Below, one piece after another: positions 41,345-50,378 of a stretch of 64,000 nucleotides of DNA; the first letter of the stretch is position 1; every line of letters begins with the position of its first letter. Source of the stretch: Herbaspirillum sp. GW103 (lineage in GTDB: Bacteria > Pseudomonadota > Gammaproteobacteria > Burkholderiales > Burkholderiaceae_D); contig NZ_AJVC01000003.1 in NCBI RefSeq assembly GCF_000261365.1, forward strand, positions 992,001-1,056,000, written 5' to 3'. The translations under genes were made by a program, and so were the position numbers. Below the pieces are notes generated by a model, which saw only the letters and a list, made by a program, of their open reading frames with translations, did no database searches and was not told the DNA's origin.

Positions 41345-43962
41345 GCTTGTTCCTTGGCGTTCTGGCCGACGTTGGCGGAGGCTTCCAGGAAATCCTGGGC
41401 GAAGCGCTGCAGCACGCCGCCGGCTTCGTAGATCGAGACTTCTTCGGCGGTATCGAGGCGGCAGGTCACCGGCACTTCCACGCGTTCGCCATTCTTGCGG
41501 TGGATCACCAGCGTCAGGTCGGCGCGCGGACGGCGCTGGCCGATGACGTCATAGGTTTCGGTACCGTCGATGCCGTAGGTATTGCGGTTTTCACCGGCCT
41601 TGAATTCCAGCGGCAGCACGCCCATGCCGATCAGGTTGGTACGGTGGATGCGCTCGAAGCCTTCTGCCACGATGGCTTCCACACCGGCCAGACGCACACC
41701 CTTGGCAGCCCAGTCGCGCGAAGAACCCTGGCCGTAGTCGGCGCCGGCGATGATGATCAGCGGCTGCTTGCGCTCCATGTAGGTTTCGATGGTTTCCCAC
41801 ATGCGCATGACACGGCCGTCCGGTTCCAGGCGCGCCAGTGACCCTTGCTGCACGCTGCCGTCGGCCTTCCTCACCATTTCGTTGAACAGCTTGGGATTGG
41901 CGAAGGTGGCGCGCTGGGCGGTCAGGTGGTCGCCGCGATGGGTGGCGTAGGAATTGAAGTCCTCTTCCGGCAAGCCCATCTTGGCCAGGTATTCGCCAGC
42001 GGCGCTGTCGAGCAGGATGGCGTTGGAGGGCGAGAGGTGGTCGGTGGTGATGTTGTCGCCCAGCACGGCCAGCGGACGCATGCCCGAGAGCGTACGCTCA
42101 CCGGCCAGCGCGCCTTCCCAGTAGGGCGGACGGCGGATGTAGGTGCTTTGGGGACGCCAGTCATACAGCGGGCTGACCGACTGGCTGCGGTCCACGCGGG
42201 CGGCAAACATCGGCGTGTAGACATTGCGGAACTGCTGCGGCTTGACGGCGGCGGCCACCACGGCGTCGATTTCTTCATCGCCGGGCCAGATGTCCTTCAG
42301 GCGGATTTCGCGGCCCTCGGCGGTCACGCCCAGCACATCCTGTTCGATGTCGAAGCGGATGGTGCCGGCAATGGCATAGGCCACCACCAGCGGTGGCGAG
42401 GCCAGGAAAGCCTGCTTGGCGTAAGGATGGATGCGGCCATCGAAATTGCGGTTGCCGGACAGTACGGCGGTGCTGTAGAGATCGCGGTCGATGATTTCCT
42501 GCTGGATCTTGGGATCGAGCGCGCCGGACATGCCGTTGCAGGTGGTGCAGGCAAACGCCACGATGCCAAAGCCCAGTTTTTCCAGGTCGGCGGTCAGTCC
42601 GGCTTCGTCCAGATACAGTTCAACGGCCTTGGAGCCGGGCGCCAGCGAGCTCTTGACCCAGGGCTTGCGGGTCAGGCCCAGGCGATTGGCGTTGCGCGCC
42701 AGCAGACCGGCGGCGATCACGTTGCGCGGGTTGCTGGTATTGGTGCAACTGGTGATGGCGGCGATGATGACGGCGCCGTCGGGCATCTTGCCCGGTTCGT
42801 TCTCGACCTTGCCGGCGATGCCTTGGGCGGCCAGTTCGGAGACCGGCAGGCGCTTGTGCGGATTGCTCGGCCCCGCCAGGGTGCGCACCACGGTGGAGAG
42901 GTCGAAGCGCAGTACGCGCTCGTACTCGGCTTTGCTCAGAGTGTCGGACCACAGGCCCGCTTGCTTGGCATAGGTTTCCACCAGCTTGACCTGCTCATCG
43001 TCGCGGCCGGTCAGCTTCAGATAATCGATGGTCTGCTGGTCGATCGAGAACATGGCCGCCGTGGCGCCATATTCCGGCGCCATGTTGGAAATGGTGGCGC
43101 GGTCACCCAGGGTCAGGCTGGCGACGCCCTCGCCGTAGAATTCCAGATAGGCGCCCACCACCTTCTGCTTGCGCAGGAATTCGGTGAGCGTAAGCACAAT
43201 GTCGGTGGCGGTAATGCCCGGCTGGCGGCGCCCGGTCAGTTCCACCCCGATGATGTCGGGCAGGCGCATCCAGGAGGCGCGGCCCAGCATGACGTTTTCG
43301 GCTTCCAGGCCGCCCACGCCGATTGCAATCACACCCAGCGCATCCACGTGCGGGGTGTGGCTGTCGGTGCCGACCAGGGTGTCGGGGAAGGCCACGCCAT
43401 CCTTGGCATGGATCACCGGCGACATCTTCTCCAGATTGATCTGGTGCATGATGCCGTTGCCGGGCGGGATCACGTCCACGTTCTCGAAGGCCAGCTTGGT
43501 CCAGTCGATGAAGTGGAAGCGGTCTTCATTGCGGCGGTCTTCAATCGCACGATTCTTTTCAAACGCCTGCGGATCATCGCCGCCACATTCCACCGCCAGC
43601 GAGTGGTCCACGATCAGTTGCACCGGTACCACCGGATTGACCTTGGCCGGGTCGCCGCCCATGTCGGCAATCGCGTCGCGCAAGCCGGCCAGGTCCACCA
43701 GCGCGGTCTGGCCCAGGATGTCGTGGCACACCACGCGCGCCGGGAACCACGGGAAATCCAGCTCACGCTTGCGCTCGATCAACTGGCGCAGCGAATCGGT
43801 GAGGGTGGCCGGATCACAGCGGCGCACCAGGTTTTCTGCCAGCACGCGGGACGTGTAGGGCAGGGTTTCCCAGCTGCCGGGACGAATCGCCTCGACGGCG
43901 GCGCGGGCGTCGAAGTAGTCTAGTCGGGTGCCGGGCAGTTGCTTGCGGTATTGGGTATTCAT
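41341..43962 (-). CDS. acnD: AcnD, Fe/S-dependent 2-methylcitrate dehydratase
   Basis: Aconitase-family enzyme of 873 residues that removes water from 2-methylcitrate in propionate degradation; it works with PrpF. The 4Fe-4S Cys ligands are in TSCTNTSNPRN near residue 402 and FACTTCNGMSG near 472. The N-terminus MNTQYRKQLPGTRLDYFDAR is the typical AcnD start; the frame is open 95 codons further, but that part overlaps gntR and is not family-like. It is 52 bases behind the gntR gene. The other genes of the cycle, prpB and prpC, are not in this operon. Confidence 0.94.
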   Translation of the reverse strand: MNTQYRKQLPGTRLDYFDARAAVEAIRPGSWETLPYTSRVLAENLVRRCDPATLTDSLRQLIERKRELDFPWFPARVVCHDILGQTALVDLAGLRDAIADMGGDPAKVNPVVPVQLIVDHSLAVECGGDDPQAFEKNRAIEDRRNEDRFHFIDWTKLAFENVDVIPPGNGIMHQINLEKMSPVIHAKDGVAFPDTLVGTDSHTPHVDALGVIAIGVGGLEAENVMLGRASWMRLPDIIGVELTGRRQPGITATDIVLTLTEFLRKQKVVGAYLEFYGEGVASLTLGDRATISNMAPEYGATAAMFSIDQQTIDYLKLTGRDDEQVKLVETYAKQAGLWSDTLSKAEYERVLRFDLSTVVRTLAGPSNPHKRLPVSELAAQGIAGKVENEPGKMPDGAVIIAAITSCTNTSNPRNVIAAGLLARNANRLGLTRKPWVKSSLAPGSKAVELYLDEAGLTADLEKLGFGIVAFACTTCNGMSGALDPKIQQEIIDRDLYSTAVLSGNRNFDGRIHPYAKQAFLASPPLVVAYAIAGTIRFDIEQDVLGVTAEGREIRLKDIWPGDEEIDAVVAAAVKPQQFRNVYTPMFAARVDRSQSVSPLYDWRPQSTYIRRPPYWEGALAGERTLSGMRPLAVLGDNITTDHLSPSNAILLDSAAGEYLAKMGLPEEDFNSYATHRGDHLTAQRATFANPKLFNEMVRKADGSVQQGSLARLEPDGRVMRMWETIETYMERKQPLIIIAGADYGQGSSRDWAAKGVRLAGVEAIVAEGFERIHRTNLIGMGVLPLEFKAGENRNTYGIDGTETYDVIGQRRPRADLTLVIHRKNGERVEVPVTCRLDTAEEVSIYEAGGVLQRFAQDFLEASANVGQNAKEQA

Positions 43963-44014
43963 GGCGGTTGGCTCGTGTCTCGTTGATGGAATGGTTCTTG
44001 TGCGGGGGATGCGT

Positions 44015-44737
44015 TCAGGCCTGGTCACGCTGCTGGCCTGAGCCGCCGGGACCGGTCTGGGCGATCTGGTGTTCGATGTTGCGGCGGGAAGCGCCGATGT
44101 GGCGCCGCATGAGCAGGTCGGCCAGTTCACCGTCGCCGTCTGCCAGGGCATCGAGGATGCGGTGATGTTCGGCAAAGGCCTGGCGCGGACGGTTGGGGGT
44201 GGCCGAATACTGAATGCGGTACATGCGCGCCAGCTGGTACAGCTCACCGCAGAGGATGCGGGTCAGGATCTGGTTGCCGCTGGCCTGGATGATCTTGTAA
44301 TGGAAGTCGTAGTCGCCTTCCTGTTGGTAATAGCCGCGCCCGGCCTGGAAGGCCTCGTCTTTCTCGTGGGTATCGAGCACCCGTCGCAGTTCGTCCAGCT
44401 CGGCCCGGCTCATGCGTTGCGCGGCCAGGCGGCAGGCCATGCCTTCCAGCGATTCGCGGATCTGGAACAGTTCCACCAGCCCCTCCAGCGTCAGCGACAC
44501 CACCCGCGCACCCACATGCGGCACGCGTACCAGCAGGTTCTGGCCCTCCAGCCGGTGGATGGCCTCACGCAAGGGCCCCCGGCTGATGCCATAGGTGCGC
44601 GCCAGTTCAGGTTCGGAAATCTTGCTGCCTGGCGCAATCTCACCCTGCACGATGGCGCTCTGAATCTTGCGAAAAACGTGTTCGGAGAGCGTTTCTCCCT
44701 CACGTTCGGCGCCGGGCAGTGCAATCAGCTCGCTCAT
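44015..44737 (-). CDS. GntR-family regulator (FCD) of the methylcitrate genes, PrpQ-like
   Basis: Regulator of 240 residues. The winged helix at about 15-80 reads IAPGSKISEPELARTYGISR, then GPLREAIHRLEGQNLLVRVP. The FCD effector domain follows with the metal-type pattern DYDFHYKIIQASGNQ and a later AFAEHHRILDAL. It is the first gene of the unit with acnD and prpF; in related bacteria a GntR protein in this place controls the methylcitrate cycle. Two TGTCGACA sites in its upstream region fit autoregulation. The ligand is probably methylcitrate or a related acid (inference). Confidence 0.88.
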   Translation of the reverse strand: MSELIALPGAEREGETLSEHVFRKIQSAIVQGEIAPGSKISEPELARTYGISRGPLREAIHRLEGQNLLVRVPHVGARVVSLTLEGLVELFQIRESLEGMACRLAAQRMSRAELDELRRVLDTHEKDEAFQAGRGYYQQEGDYDFHYKIIQASGNQILTRILCGELYQLARMYRIQYSATPNRPRQAFAEHHRILDALADGDGELADLLMRRHIGASRRNIEHQIAQTGPGGSGQQRDQA

Positions 44738-44750
44738 GGGTTTTTCGTCG

Positions 44751-44758
44751 TGTCGACA
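44751..44758. promoter_or_regulatory. TGTCGACA operator candidate, proximal
   Basis: TGTCGACA, a perfect 8-bp palindrome extended as TGTCGACAAT, lies 14 bases before the gntR start. I recall TTGTCGACAA-type sites for GntR-family PrpQ regulators, which supports an operator. Confidence 0.5.
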
Positions 44759-44811
44759 ATATTTTGAAATTGATGCGTTTCATCATAGCACTTTGCCCAA
44801 AAAAGGGAAGA

Positions 44812-44823
44812 AGTGTCGACACT
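44812..44823. promoter_or_regulatory. TGTCGACA operator candidate, distal
   Basis: AGTGTCGACACT, a perfect 12-bp palindrome with the same TGTCGACA core as the proximal site. The centres are 63 bp apart, about six helix turns, so two bound dimers would face the same side. Confidence 0.55.
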
Positions 44824-44999
44824 ATAATATTTTCGGCACTGGGTAGTAAAAAAATAGCATGAGGCAATTTTCGTTACAGGTGAGAAAATTCAGCCGCCCG
44901 CTGGGAATATATGAAGAAGCGTCTCAAAATTTTTCTATTTATTTCCTTATATGCGGGAATCGTTCGCCCAAAGTGAGAATTTAACCTTATATTGCCGCC

Positions 45000-45737
45000 A
45001 TGGACTCTCCACAAACCTCTACCATCGTTGACCGCGTTCTCCACGTACTCGCCGGCGTGGCCCGTGCCGGCAAGCCCGTCAGTGCCAAGCAGATTGCTGC
45101 GATGGTGCAACAACCGGTCAGTACCGTTTATCGCCACCTGGCATCCCTGAAGAAGTGGGGCTTGTTGCAGGAGCACATGAATTCCGGCACCTTCGAGCCG
45201 GGTCCGACCGGTGTGCAGCTGGCGTGGGGGTTCGATCAGAATTCCAACCTGATCAGCCAGAGTCGCGAGGAAATCATTTCCCTGGTCCAGCGCAGCGGCG
45301 AGAGCGTGGGCCTGCTGGTACCGATCAACGGCCAGATGGTCTGCATCGCCATGGAAGAAAGTGACCAGCCTTTGCGCTGTTCCTTTACCAAGGGGCGGGC
45401 ACATCCCTTGCTTAAGGGAGCATCGGCCAAGAGCCTGCTGGCTTTCATGCCACGCAAGCTGCAACAGAAACTGGTGGCCGACCAGCTGGGCGACAAGCCC
45501 GAGGAAGCCGCCGCGCTGGAGGCGCAGCTCGATGAAATCCGCCGCCGTGGCTACTCCATCAGCGAGAGCGAAGTGGACCTGGGCGTGTGGGGTGTCTCGG
45601 TGCCCATCATGACGTCCAATGGCCGTCTGGAAGGCACCATCACCTTGATGGCACCGGCGCTGCGCGTGGGCAATCGCGAGCAGGAACTGGTCCGCATGAC
45701 GGTGGAGTCCGCGCAGCGCATCTGCAATCGTTTTTAA
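45000..45737 (+). CDS. IclR-family transcriptional regulator next to the hut genes
   Basis: Regulator of 245 residues. The N-terminal winged helix (residues 8-65) reads VDRVLHVLAGVARAGKPVSA and QQPVSTVYRHLASLKKWGLL. The C-terminal effector domain has the IclR patterns HPLLKGASAKSLLAFMP and ISESEVDLGVWGVSVPI. It precedes a transporter and histidine-degradation genes in the same direction, and so probably controls them; hut operons are more often run by HutC (GntR family). No good ribosome site is visible; the ATG was chosen because it begins the family alignment. Confidence 0.88.
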   Translation: MDSPQTSTIVDRVLHVLAGVARAGKPVSAKQIAAMVQQPVSTVYRHLASLKKWGLLQEHMNSGTFEPGPTGVQLAWGFDQNSNLISQSREEIISLVQRSGESVGLLVPINGQMVCIAMEESDQPLRCSFTKGRAHPLLKGASAKSLLAFMPRKLQQKLVADQLGDKPEEAAALEAQLDEIRRRGYSISESEVDLGVWGVSVPIMTSNGRLEGTITLMAPALRVGNREQELVRMTVESAQRICNRF

Positions 45738-45874
45738 GCCAGTCAGGCTGCGCCGTCCGCAGAAGACGGTGCTGGCTGGACGCGGGAGGACCCTGTCCGG
45801 GTCCGGGGATGAATAATCCATTTGCGCCGGTAACCCGGCGTCCAGTCCATGTCGTCGTTTCTACCGAGGAACTC

Positions 45875-46630
45875 ATGATGAAGCTTTCCAAGCTGCTTTG
45901 CGCCTTTATGGCCAGCCTGTCCCTGCTGGTGGCGGTCGCGCCGGCCGCCCGCGCTGCCGATAACGTGATCCGTGTCGGCACCGATGCCACCTTCCCGCCG
46001 ATGGAGTTCGTCAAGGATGGCAAGCGCACCGGCTTTGATGTCGAACTGATGGAAGCCCTGGCCAAGACCATGGGCAAGAAGATCCAGTGGGTCGACATCG
46101 ACTTCAAGGGCCTGATCCCCGGCCTCATCTCCAACCGTTTCGACATTGCCGCCTCGGCCATCTACATGACCGACGAGCGTCGCAAGGTGGTCACCTTCAG
46201 CGATCCCTATTACCGTGGTGGTCTGGCCGTGCTGGTGCGGCGTGACGACAACAGCATCAAGGTGCCGGAAGACCTGAACCGCGGCAAGCGCGTCTCGGTC
46301 CAGGTCGGCACCAAGTCGGTGAGCTATCTGCGTGACAACTTCCCCGGCGTGGAACGCGTGGAAGTCGAAAAGAACCAGGCCATGTTCGATCTGCTGGCCA
46401 CCGGCCGCGTCAATGCGGTGGTGACCGGCCGTCCGGCTGCGGTCGAATATGCGCGTACCCAGCCGCTGGTGCGGGTGCTGGACAAGGGACTCACGACCGA
46501 ACTGTATGGCTTTGCCCTGCGCAAGGACGATACCGTGCTCACCGAGCATCTCAACAAGGCGCTGCAGACGCTGCGCATCAACGGGACCTACGACGCGCTG
46601 ACCGACAAGTGGTTCGGCAAGAAACAGTAA
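45875..46630 (+). CDS. Amino acid ABC transporter substrate-binding protein
   Basis: Periplasmic binding protein of about 250 residues. Signal peptide at 1-28 (LLCAFMASLSLLVAVAPAAR). Family 3 signature: IRVGTDATFPPMEFVKDGKR, TGFDVELMEALAKTMGKKI and DIAASAIYMTDERRKVVTFS. Two adjacent ATG codons follow GAGGA; the second has the better spacing. It is the first transporter gene after iclR, and the permease and ATPase follow, then hutD, hutF and hutG. The ligand is probably histidine, urocanate or a breakdown product, by position. Confidence 0.9.
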   Translation: MMKLSKLLCAFMASLSLLVAVAPAARAADNVIRVGTDATFPPMEFVKDGKRTGFDVELMEALAKTMGKKIQWVDIDFKGLIPGLISNRFDIAASAIYMTDERRKVVTFSDPYYRGGLAVLVRRDDNSIKVPEDLNRGKRVSVQVGTKSVSYLRDNFPGVERVEVEKNQAMFDLLATGRVNAVVTGRPAAVEYARTQPLVRVLDKGLTTELYGFALRKDDTVLTEHLNKALQTLRINGTYDALTDKWFGKKQ

Positions 46631-46745
46631 GCGCCTCCACGCCTGGCCCGGCCATTGCACCGGGCACCTCCATCTTCCTTGTGCATGCTCGACCTGGTCT
46701 GCTTGATGCCGGCCGGGCCAGGGCCTCCTTTTGCCGGAGCACCTC

Positions 46746-47411
46746 ATGAAACTGGATTTTTCGGGCGTCTGGGACAGCTGGCCCTCGCTCCTCCACGGCA
46801 CCCTGGTGACCGTGGAAATCACCGCCGCCTCGCTGGTGCTGGGCTGCGTGCTGGGCCTGCTGGTCGGACTGGGCCGGCTCAACCCGCAGCGCCGCCTGCT
46901 CTACGGACTGTGTACCTTCTATCTCACGCTGGTGCGGGGGACGCCCTTGCTGGTGCAATTGTTCCTGTGGTTCTTCGGGTTGCCGCACGTGGGCGTGATC
47001 CTGCCGGCCTACGTGTGCGGAATCCTCGGGCTGGGCATCTATAGCGGCGCCTACATTTCTGAAATCGTGCGCGGCTCCATCCAGTCCATCGAGCGCGGGC
47101 AGATGGAAGCGGCACGCTCGCTGGGTCTGCCATATCGCATGGCGATGCGGCGCGTGGTCCTGCCGCAGGCCTTCGTACGCATGATCCCGCCCCTGGGCAA
47201 TGAATTCATCGCGCTGATCAAGAACTCGGCTCTGGTCTCGCTGCTGACCATCGCCGACCTGATGCACGAAGGCGAGAAGATCATCAGCATTACCTACCGC
47301 TCGCTGGAGACCTATCTGGTCATCGCGCTCATCTACCTGGTGCTGACCAGCGTGACCACGCTGGCGCTGCGCCGCATCGAGAAGGTCCTGCGTTCGGAAG
47401 GGAGGGTGTGA
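46746..47411 (+). CDS. Amino acid ABC transporter permease (HisM/GlnP type)
   Basis: Inner-membrane permease of 221 residues. It has the polar amino acid permease pattern [40 protein letters not shown] and the EAA loop [20 protein letters not shown] near residue 125. Only one permease gene is present, so it should form a homodimer. The stop TGA shares one base with the ATPase start. GGAG is 7 bases before the ATG. Confidence 0.92.
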   Translation: MKLDFSGVWDSWPSLLHGTLVTVEITAASLVLGCVLGLLVGLGRLNPQRRLLYGLCTFYLTLVRGTPLLVQLFLWFFGLPHVGVILPAYVCGILGLGIYSGAYISEIVRGSIQSIERGQMEAARSLGLPYRMAMRRVVLPQAFVRMIPPLGNEFIALIKNSALVSLLTIADLMHEGEKIISITYRSLETYLVIALIYLVLTSVTTLALRRIEKVLRSEGRV

Positions 47412-48184
47412 TGCAAGAACTCATGGTCAACGTCAAGGGCTTGCGCAAATCCTTCGGCAGCCAGCTGGTCCTCAAGGATATCGATTTTGTCGTGGCACCC
47501 AGTCAGGTGGTGGTCATCATCGGCCCCAGCGGCAGCGGCAAGAGTACTTTCCTGCGCTGCCTCAACGGGCTGGAGACCGCCGAGGGCGGCACGGTAGTGG
47601 TGAGCGGACATCCGGTGGTGGAGGGCGGACGCATGATGCCCGAAGCCATGCTCGACGCCCTGCGTGCCGAGGTGGGCATGGTGTTCCAGTCCTTCAACCT
47701 GTTTCCCCATCTGAGCGTGCTGGACAACATCACCCTGGCGCCTACCTGCCTGCGCGGCGTACCGCGCAGGACGGCCCAGGAGCAGGGGCTGCAACTGCTC
47801 AGGAAGGTCGGGCTGGAGCACAAGGCCAGGGACTATCCCGGCACCCTGTCAGGTGGCCAGAAGCAGCGGGTGGCCATTGCCCGTGCGCTGGCCATGGCGC
47901 CCAAGGTGATGCTCTTCGACGAACCCACCTCGGCGCTGGATCCGGAACTGGTCGGCGAAGTGCTGCAAGTGATGAAGGACCTGGCCGGCGAAGGCATGAC
48001 CATGCTCATCGTCACGCACGAGATGGGTTTTGCGCGCGAGGTGGCCGATGTGGTGGTGGTGATGGATCACGGCAGCATCGTCGAATCCGGCCCCCCTTCC
48101 GAGATTTTTACTTCACCTCGTGAGGCGCGCACCCGCAGTTTCTTGCAAACCATGCTGGCCCGCGAGGTGGGCCATGACGCGTAA
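47411..48184 (+). CDS. Amino acid ABC transporter ATP-binding protein (HisP/GlnQ type)
   Basis: ATPase subunit of 257 residues. Walker [10 protein letters not shown] near residue 36, Q-loop [13 protein letters not shown], signature [17 protein letters not shown], Walker [15 protein letters not shown] and switch His in VTHEMGFA are all intact. The ATG overlaps the permease stop (TGATG), with GGAGGG before it. The end overlaps hutD by 11 bases, which ties the transporter to histidine breakdown. Confidence 0.94.
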   Translation: MQELMVNVKGLRKSFGSQLVLKDIDFVVAPSQVVVIIGPSGSGKSTFLRCLNGLETAEGGTVVVSGHPVVEGGRMMPEAMLDALRAEVGMVFQSFNLFPHLSVLDNITLAPTCLRGVPRRTAQEQGLQLLRKVGLEHKARDYPGTLSGGQKQRVAIARALAMAPKVMLFDEPTSALDPELVGEVLQVMKDLAGEGMTMLIVTHEMGFAREVADVVVVMDHGSIVESGPPSEIFTSPREARTRSFLQTMLAREVGHDA

Positions 48185-48815
48185 GGCCGGTAGACTGGCG
48201 GTCTCCGGGCCGCCGTCACGGACTGGCGCCATCCGGTTTGTCGGTGCGCTGGGCGAGGTGGATGCCGTGCCCTGGAAGAACGAGGGCGGGCAGACCCGCG
48301 AACTGTGCGTGGAGCCCCCGGAGGCTGATTTCGCCAGTTTCGTGTGGCGCGTGAGCGTGGCCGATGTGGGCGCGGATGCCGATTTTTCCAGCTTCGAGGG
48401 CATCGACCGCACCATCGTTCTGCTCGAAGGCGGCGGCTTCACCATGCACAGTGCGGGGCGGCAGGTGCACGATCTGGCGCACTGCTTTGTCCCGCATGCC
48501 TTCCCCGGCGAGCAAGCGGTCCAGGTGCGGCTGCATGGTGCACCGACGCTGGACTTCAACCTGATGGTGCGGCGCGAATTCGCAGAGGGCAGGGTAGTGG
48601 TACTGGACGAGCGCAATTCCCGCCGCCTGCCCGGCAACAGTACCTTGTTGTATGTGGCGCAGGGCTCGGCCTGCCTGTCCGATGAACATGGCCTGCAACA
48701 ATCCCTGCGCGCGGGCGAATTTGCGCGCCTGGCTCCGGGCGATGGCGCAGCAATGCCGGACCTTCTGTGCGCGCCGGGAGCAATTGCATTGCTGGTCTGC
48801 ATCGTCCCGAGGTGA
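48174..48815 (+). CDS. hutD: HutD-family protein
   Basis: Protein of 213 residues with a bicupin fold, matching HutD: early [16 protein letters not shown], then [20 protein letters not shown] and [12 protein letters not shown], and later [17 protein letters not shown] strands. HutD is thought to hold back flux through histidine degradation, perhaps by binding N-formiminoglutamate; it is not one of the catabolic enzymes. It starts 11 bases inside the ATPase gene, so it is translationally coupled to the transporter. hutF follows after 117 bases. Confidence 0.88.
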   Translation: MTRKAGRLAVSGPPSRTGAIRFVGALGEVDAVPWKNEGGQTRELCVEPPEADFASFVWRVSVADVGADADFSSFEGIDRTIVLLEGGGFTMHSAGRQVHDLAHCFVPHAFPGEQAVQVRLHGAPTLDFNLMVRREFAEGRVVVLDERNSRRLPGNSTLLYVAQGSACLSDEHGLQQSLRAGEFARLAPGDGAAMPDLLCAPGAIALLVCIVPR

Positions 48816-48932
48816 CGGAAAGAACGAGCAGGTGAGCCTCGAAACGCCGATATCGCACTGATTCCACCCGCTGCAAGCGGCAGAGCGAGGTCCGGCATAC
48901 ACTACACAACCGCCAATAACAAAGGTGAGCAC

Positions 48933-50369
48933 ATGGCATCGCTTGGCGAACCAACACTGCAACAAGCGCAGGCGCATCCACAGCAGCAGGCGCTGTTCTG
49001 CCCGCTGGCGCTGCTGCCGGATGGCTGGCAGCGCAACGTCCTGCTGCGCTGGGATGATACCGGCAGGCTCATTGAGGTCAGCGCCGGCAGCTCCTGCGGC
49101 ACGGCCAGGCAGGCCGCCGGGCCGGTGATTGCCGGCATGCCCAACCTGCATTCACATGCCTTCCAGCGCGCCATGGCCGGCTTGACCGAAGTCATGGGCA
49201 GCCCGTCGGACTCTTTCTGGAGCTGGCGCAAGCTGATGTATCGCTTTGCCCAGCGCCTGCAGCCCGAGCATCTGGAAGCCATCGCCCGTCATCTGTACAT
49301 CGAGATGCTCAAGGCCGGTTACACCTCGGTCTGCGAATTCCATTATCTGCATCATGCCCCAGGCGGCTTGCCCTATGCCGATCGCGCCGAACTGGCCCTG
49401 CGGCTGATGCAGGCGGCGGCCGATGTCGGTATCGGCATGACCCTGCTGCCGGTGCTGTACCAGTACGGCGGATTTGGCGGCCAGCCCAGTTCGGGCGAGC
49501 AGGCGCGCTTCATCAGCTCCCCCGATGAGCTGCTGGCGCTGCGCGAACGCCTGCTGCAAGCCTTGCCGGAGAACCCGATGCGCCGCTATGGCGTGGCACC
49601 GCATTCGCTGCGGGCGGTGTCGCCACAGGGGCTGGAGGAACTGGTCATCGGTTTGCGCCGCCAGCGCGGCGGGCACGACGCCCCGGTCCACATCCACATC
49701 GCCGAGCAATGGCGCGAAATCCAGGATTGCCTGGCCTGGTGCGGCCAGCGCCCGGTGCAGTTGCTGCTCTCCCTGCAGGAAGTGGATGGCCGCTGGTGCC
49801 TGATCCACGCCACCCACATGGATCAGGCGGAATACCAGGCGCTGGCGGCCAGTGGCGCGGTGGTGGGACTGTGCCCCACCACCGAGGCCAATCTGGGTGA
49901 TGGCATCATCGATGCCGGGCAGTTGCTGCATTCCCGTACGCCCTGGGGCATTGGTTCGGACAGCCATATCGCCATCAACCCGCGGTCCGAATTGCGGCTG
50001 CTGGAGTACGGACAGCGGCTGCATCACCGGCGACGCAATGTCCTGGCGTCCGAAGCGGCACCGGCCACGGCCGACCGTCTGTTCATCCAGGCCGTCGCCG
50101 GTGGTGCCGCCGCCTGCGGCCGCGCGGTCGCCGGGCTGGCCGTGGGACAGCAGGCCGATTTCGTGATCCTCGACGGCGATGATGTCAACCTGGCCGACCG
50201 CAGTCCGGCGCAACTGCTCTCGGCGCTGGTATTTTGCGAACACGATGGCCAGCCCATCCGGGATGTCCATGTCGGCGGGCGTCGGGTCGTCAGCGCCGGG
50301 CAGCACCCCTTGCAGGACCAGGCGCGCCGCGCCTATCGCGACACGATGGCCGATTTGTTGAAAGAGTGA
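48933..50369 (+). CDS. hutF: Formimidoylglutamate deiminase
   Basis: Enzyme of 478 residues of the amidohydrolase superfamily. It converts N-formimino-L-glutamate to N-formyl-L-glutamate and ammonia, the fourth step of the five-step histidine pathway. The metal site reads PNLHSHAFQRAMAG near residue 72, followed by VHIHIAEQ, then IHATHMD and GSDSHIAINPRSELRLLEYG. An AAAGGTGAG ribosome site lies before the ATG. Its presence with hutG shows that this organism uses the formylglutamate route and not direct hydrolysis of formiminoglutamate. Confidence 0.94.
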   Translation: MASLGEPTLQQAQAHPQQQALFCPLALLPDGWQRNVLLRWDDTGRLIEVSAGSSCGTARQAAGPVIAGMPNLHSHAFQRAMAGLTEVMGSPSDSFWSWRKLMYRFAQRLQPEHLEAIARHLYIEMLKAGYTSVCEFHYLHHAPGGLPYADRAELALRLMQAAADVGIGMTLLPVLYQYGGFGGQPSSGEQARFISSPDELLALRERLLQALPENPMRRYGVAPHSLRAVSPQGLEELVIGLRRQRGGHDAPVHIHIAEQWREIQDCLAWCGQRPVQLLLSLQEVDGRWCLIHATHMDQAEYQALAASGAVVGLCPTTEANLGDGIIDAGQLLHSRTPWGIGSDSHIAINPRSELRLLEYGQRLHHRRRNVLASEAAPATADRLFIQAVAGGAAACGRAVAGLAVGQQADFVILDGDDVNLADRSPAQLLSALVFCEHDGQPIRDVHVGGRRVVSAGQHPLQDQARRAYRDTMADLLKE

Positions 50370-50378
50370 GGAAGTTCC

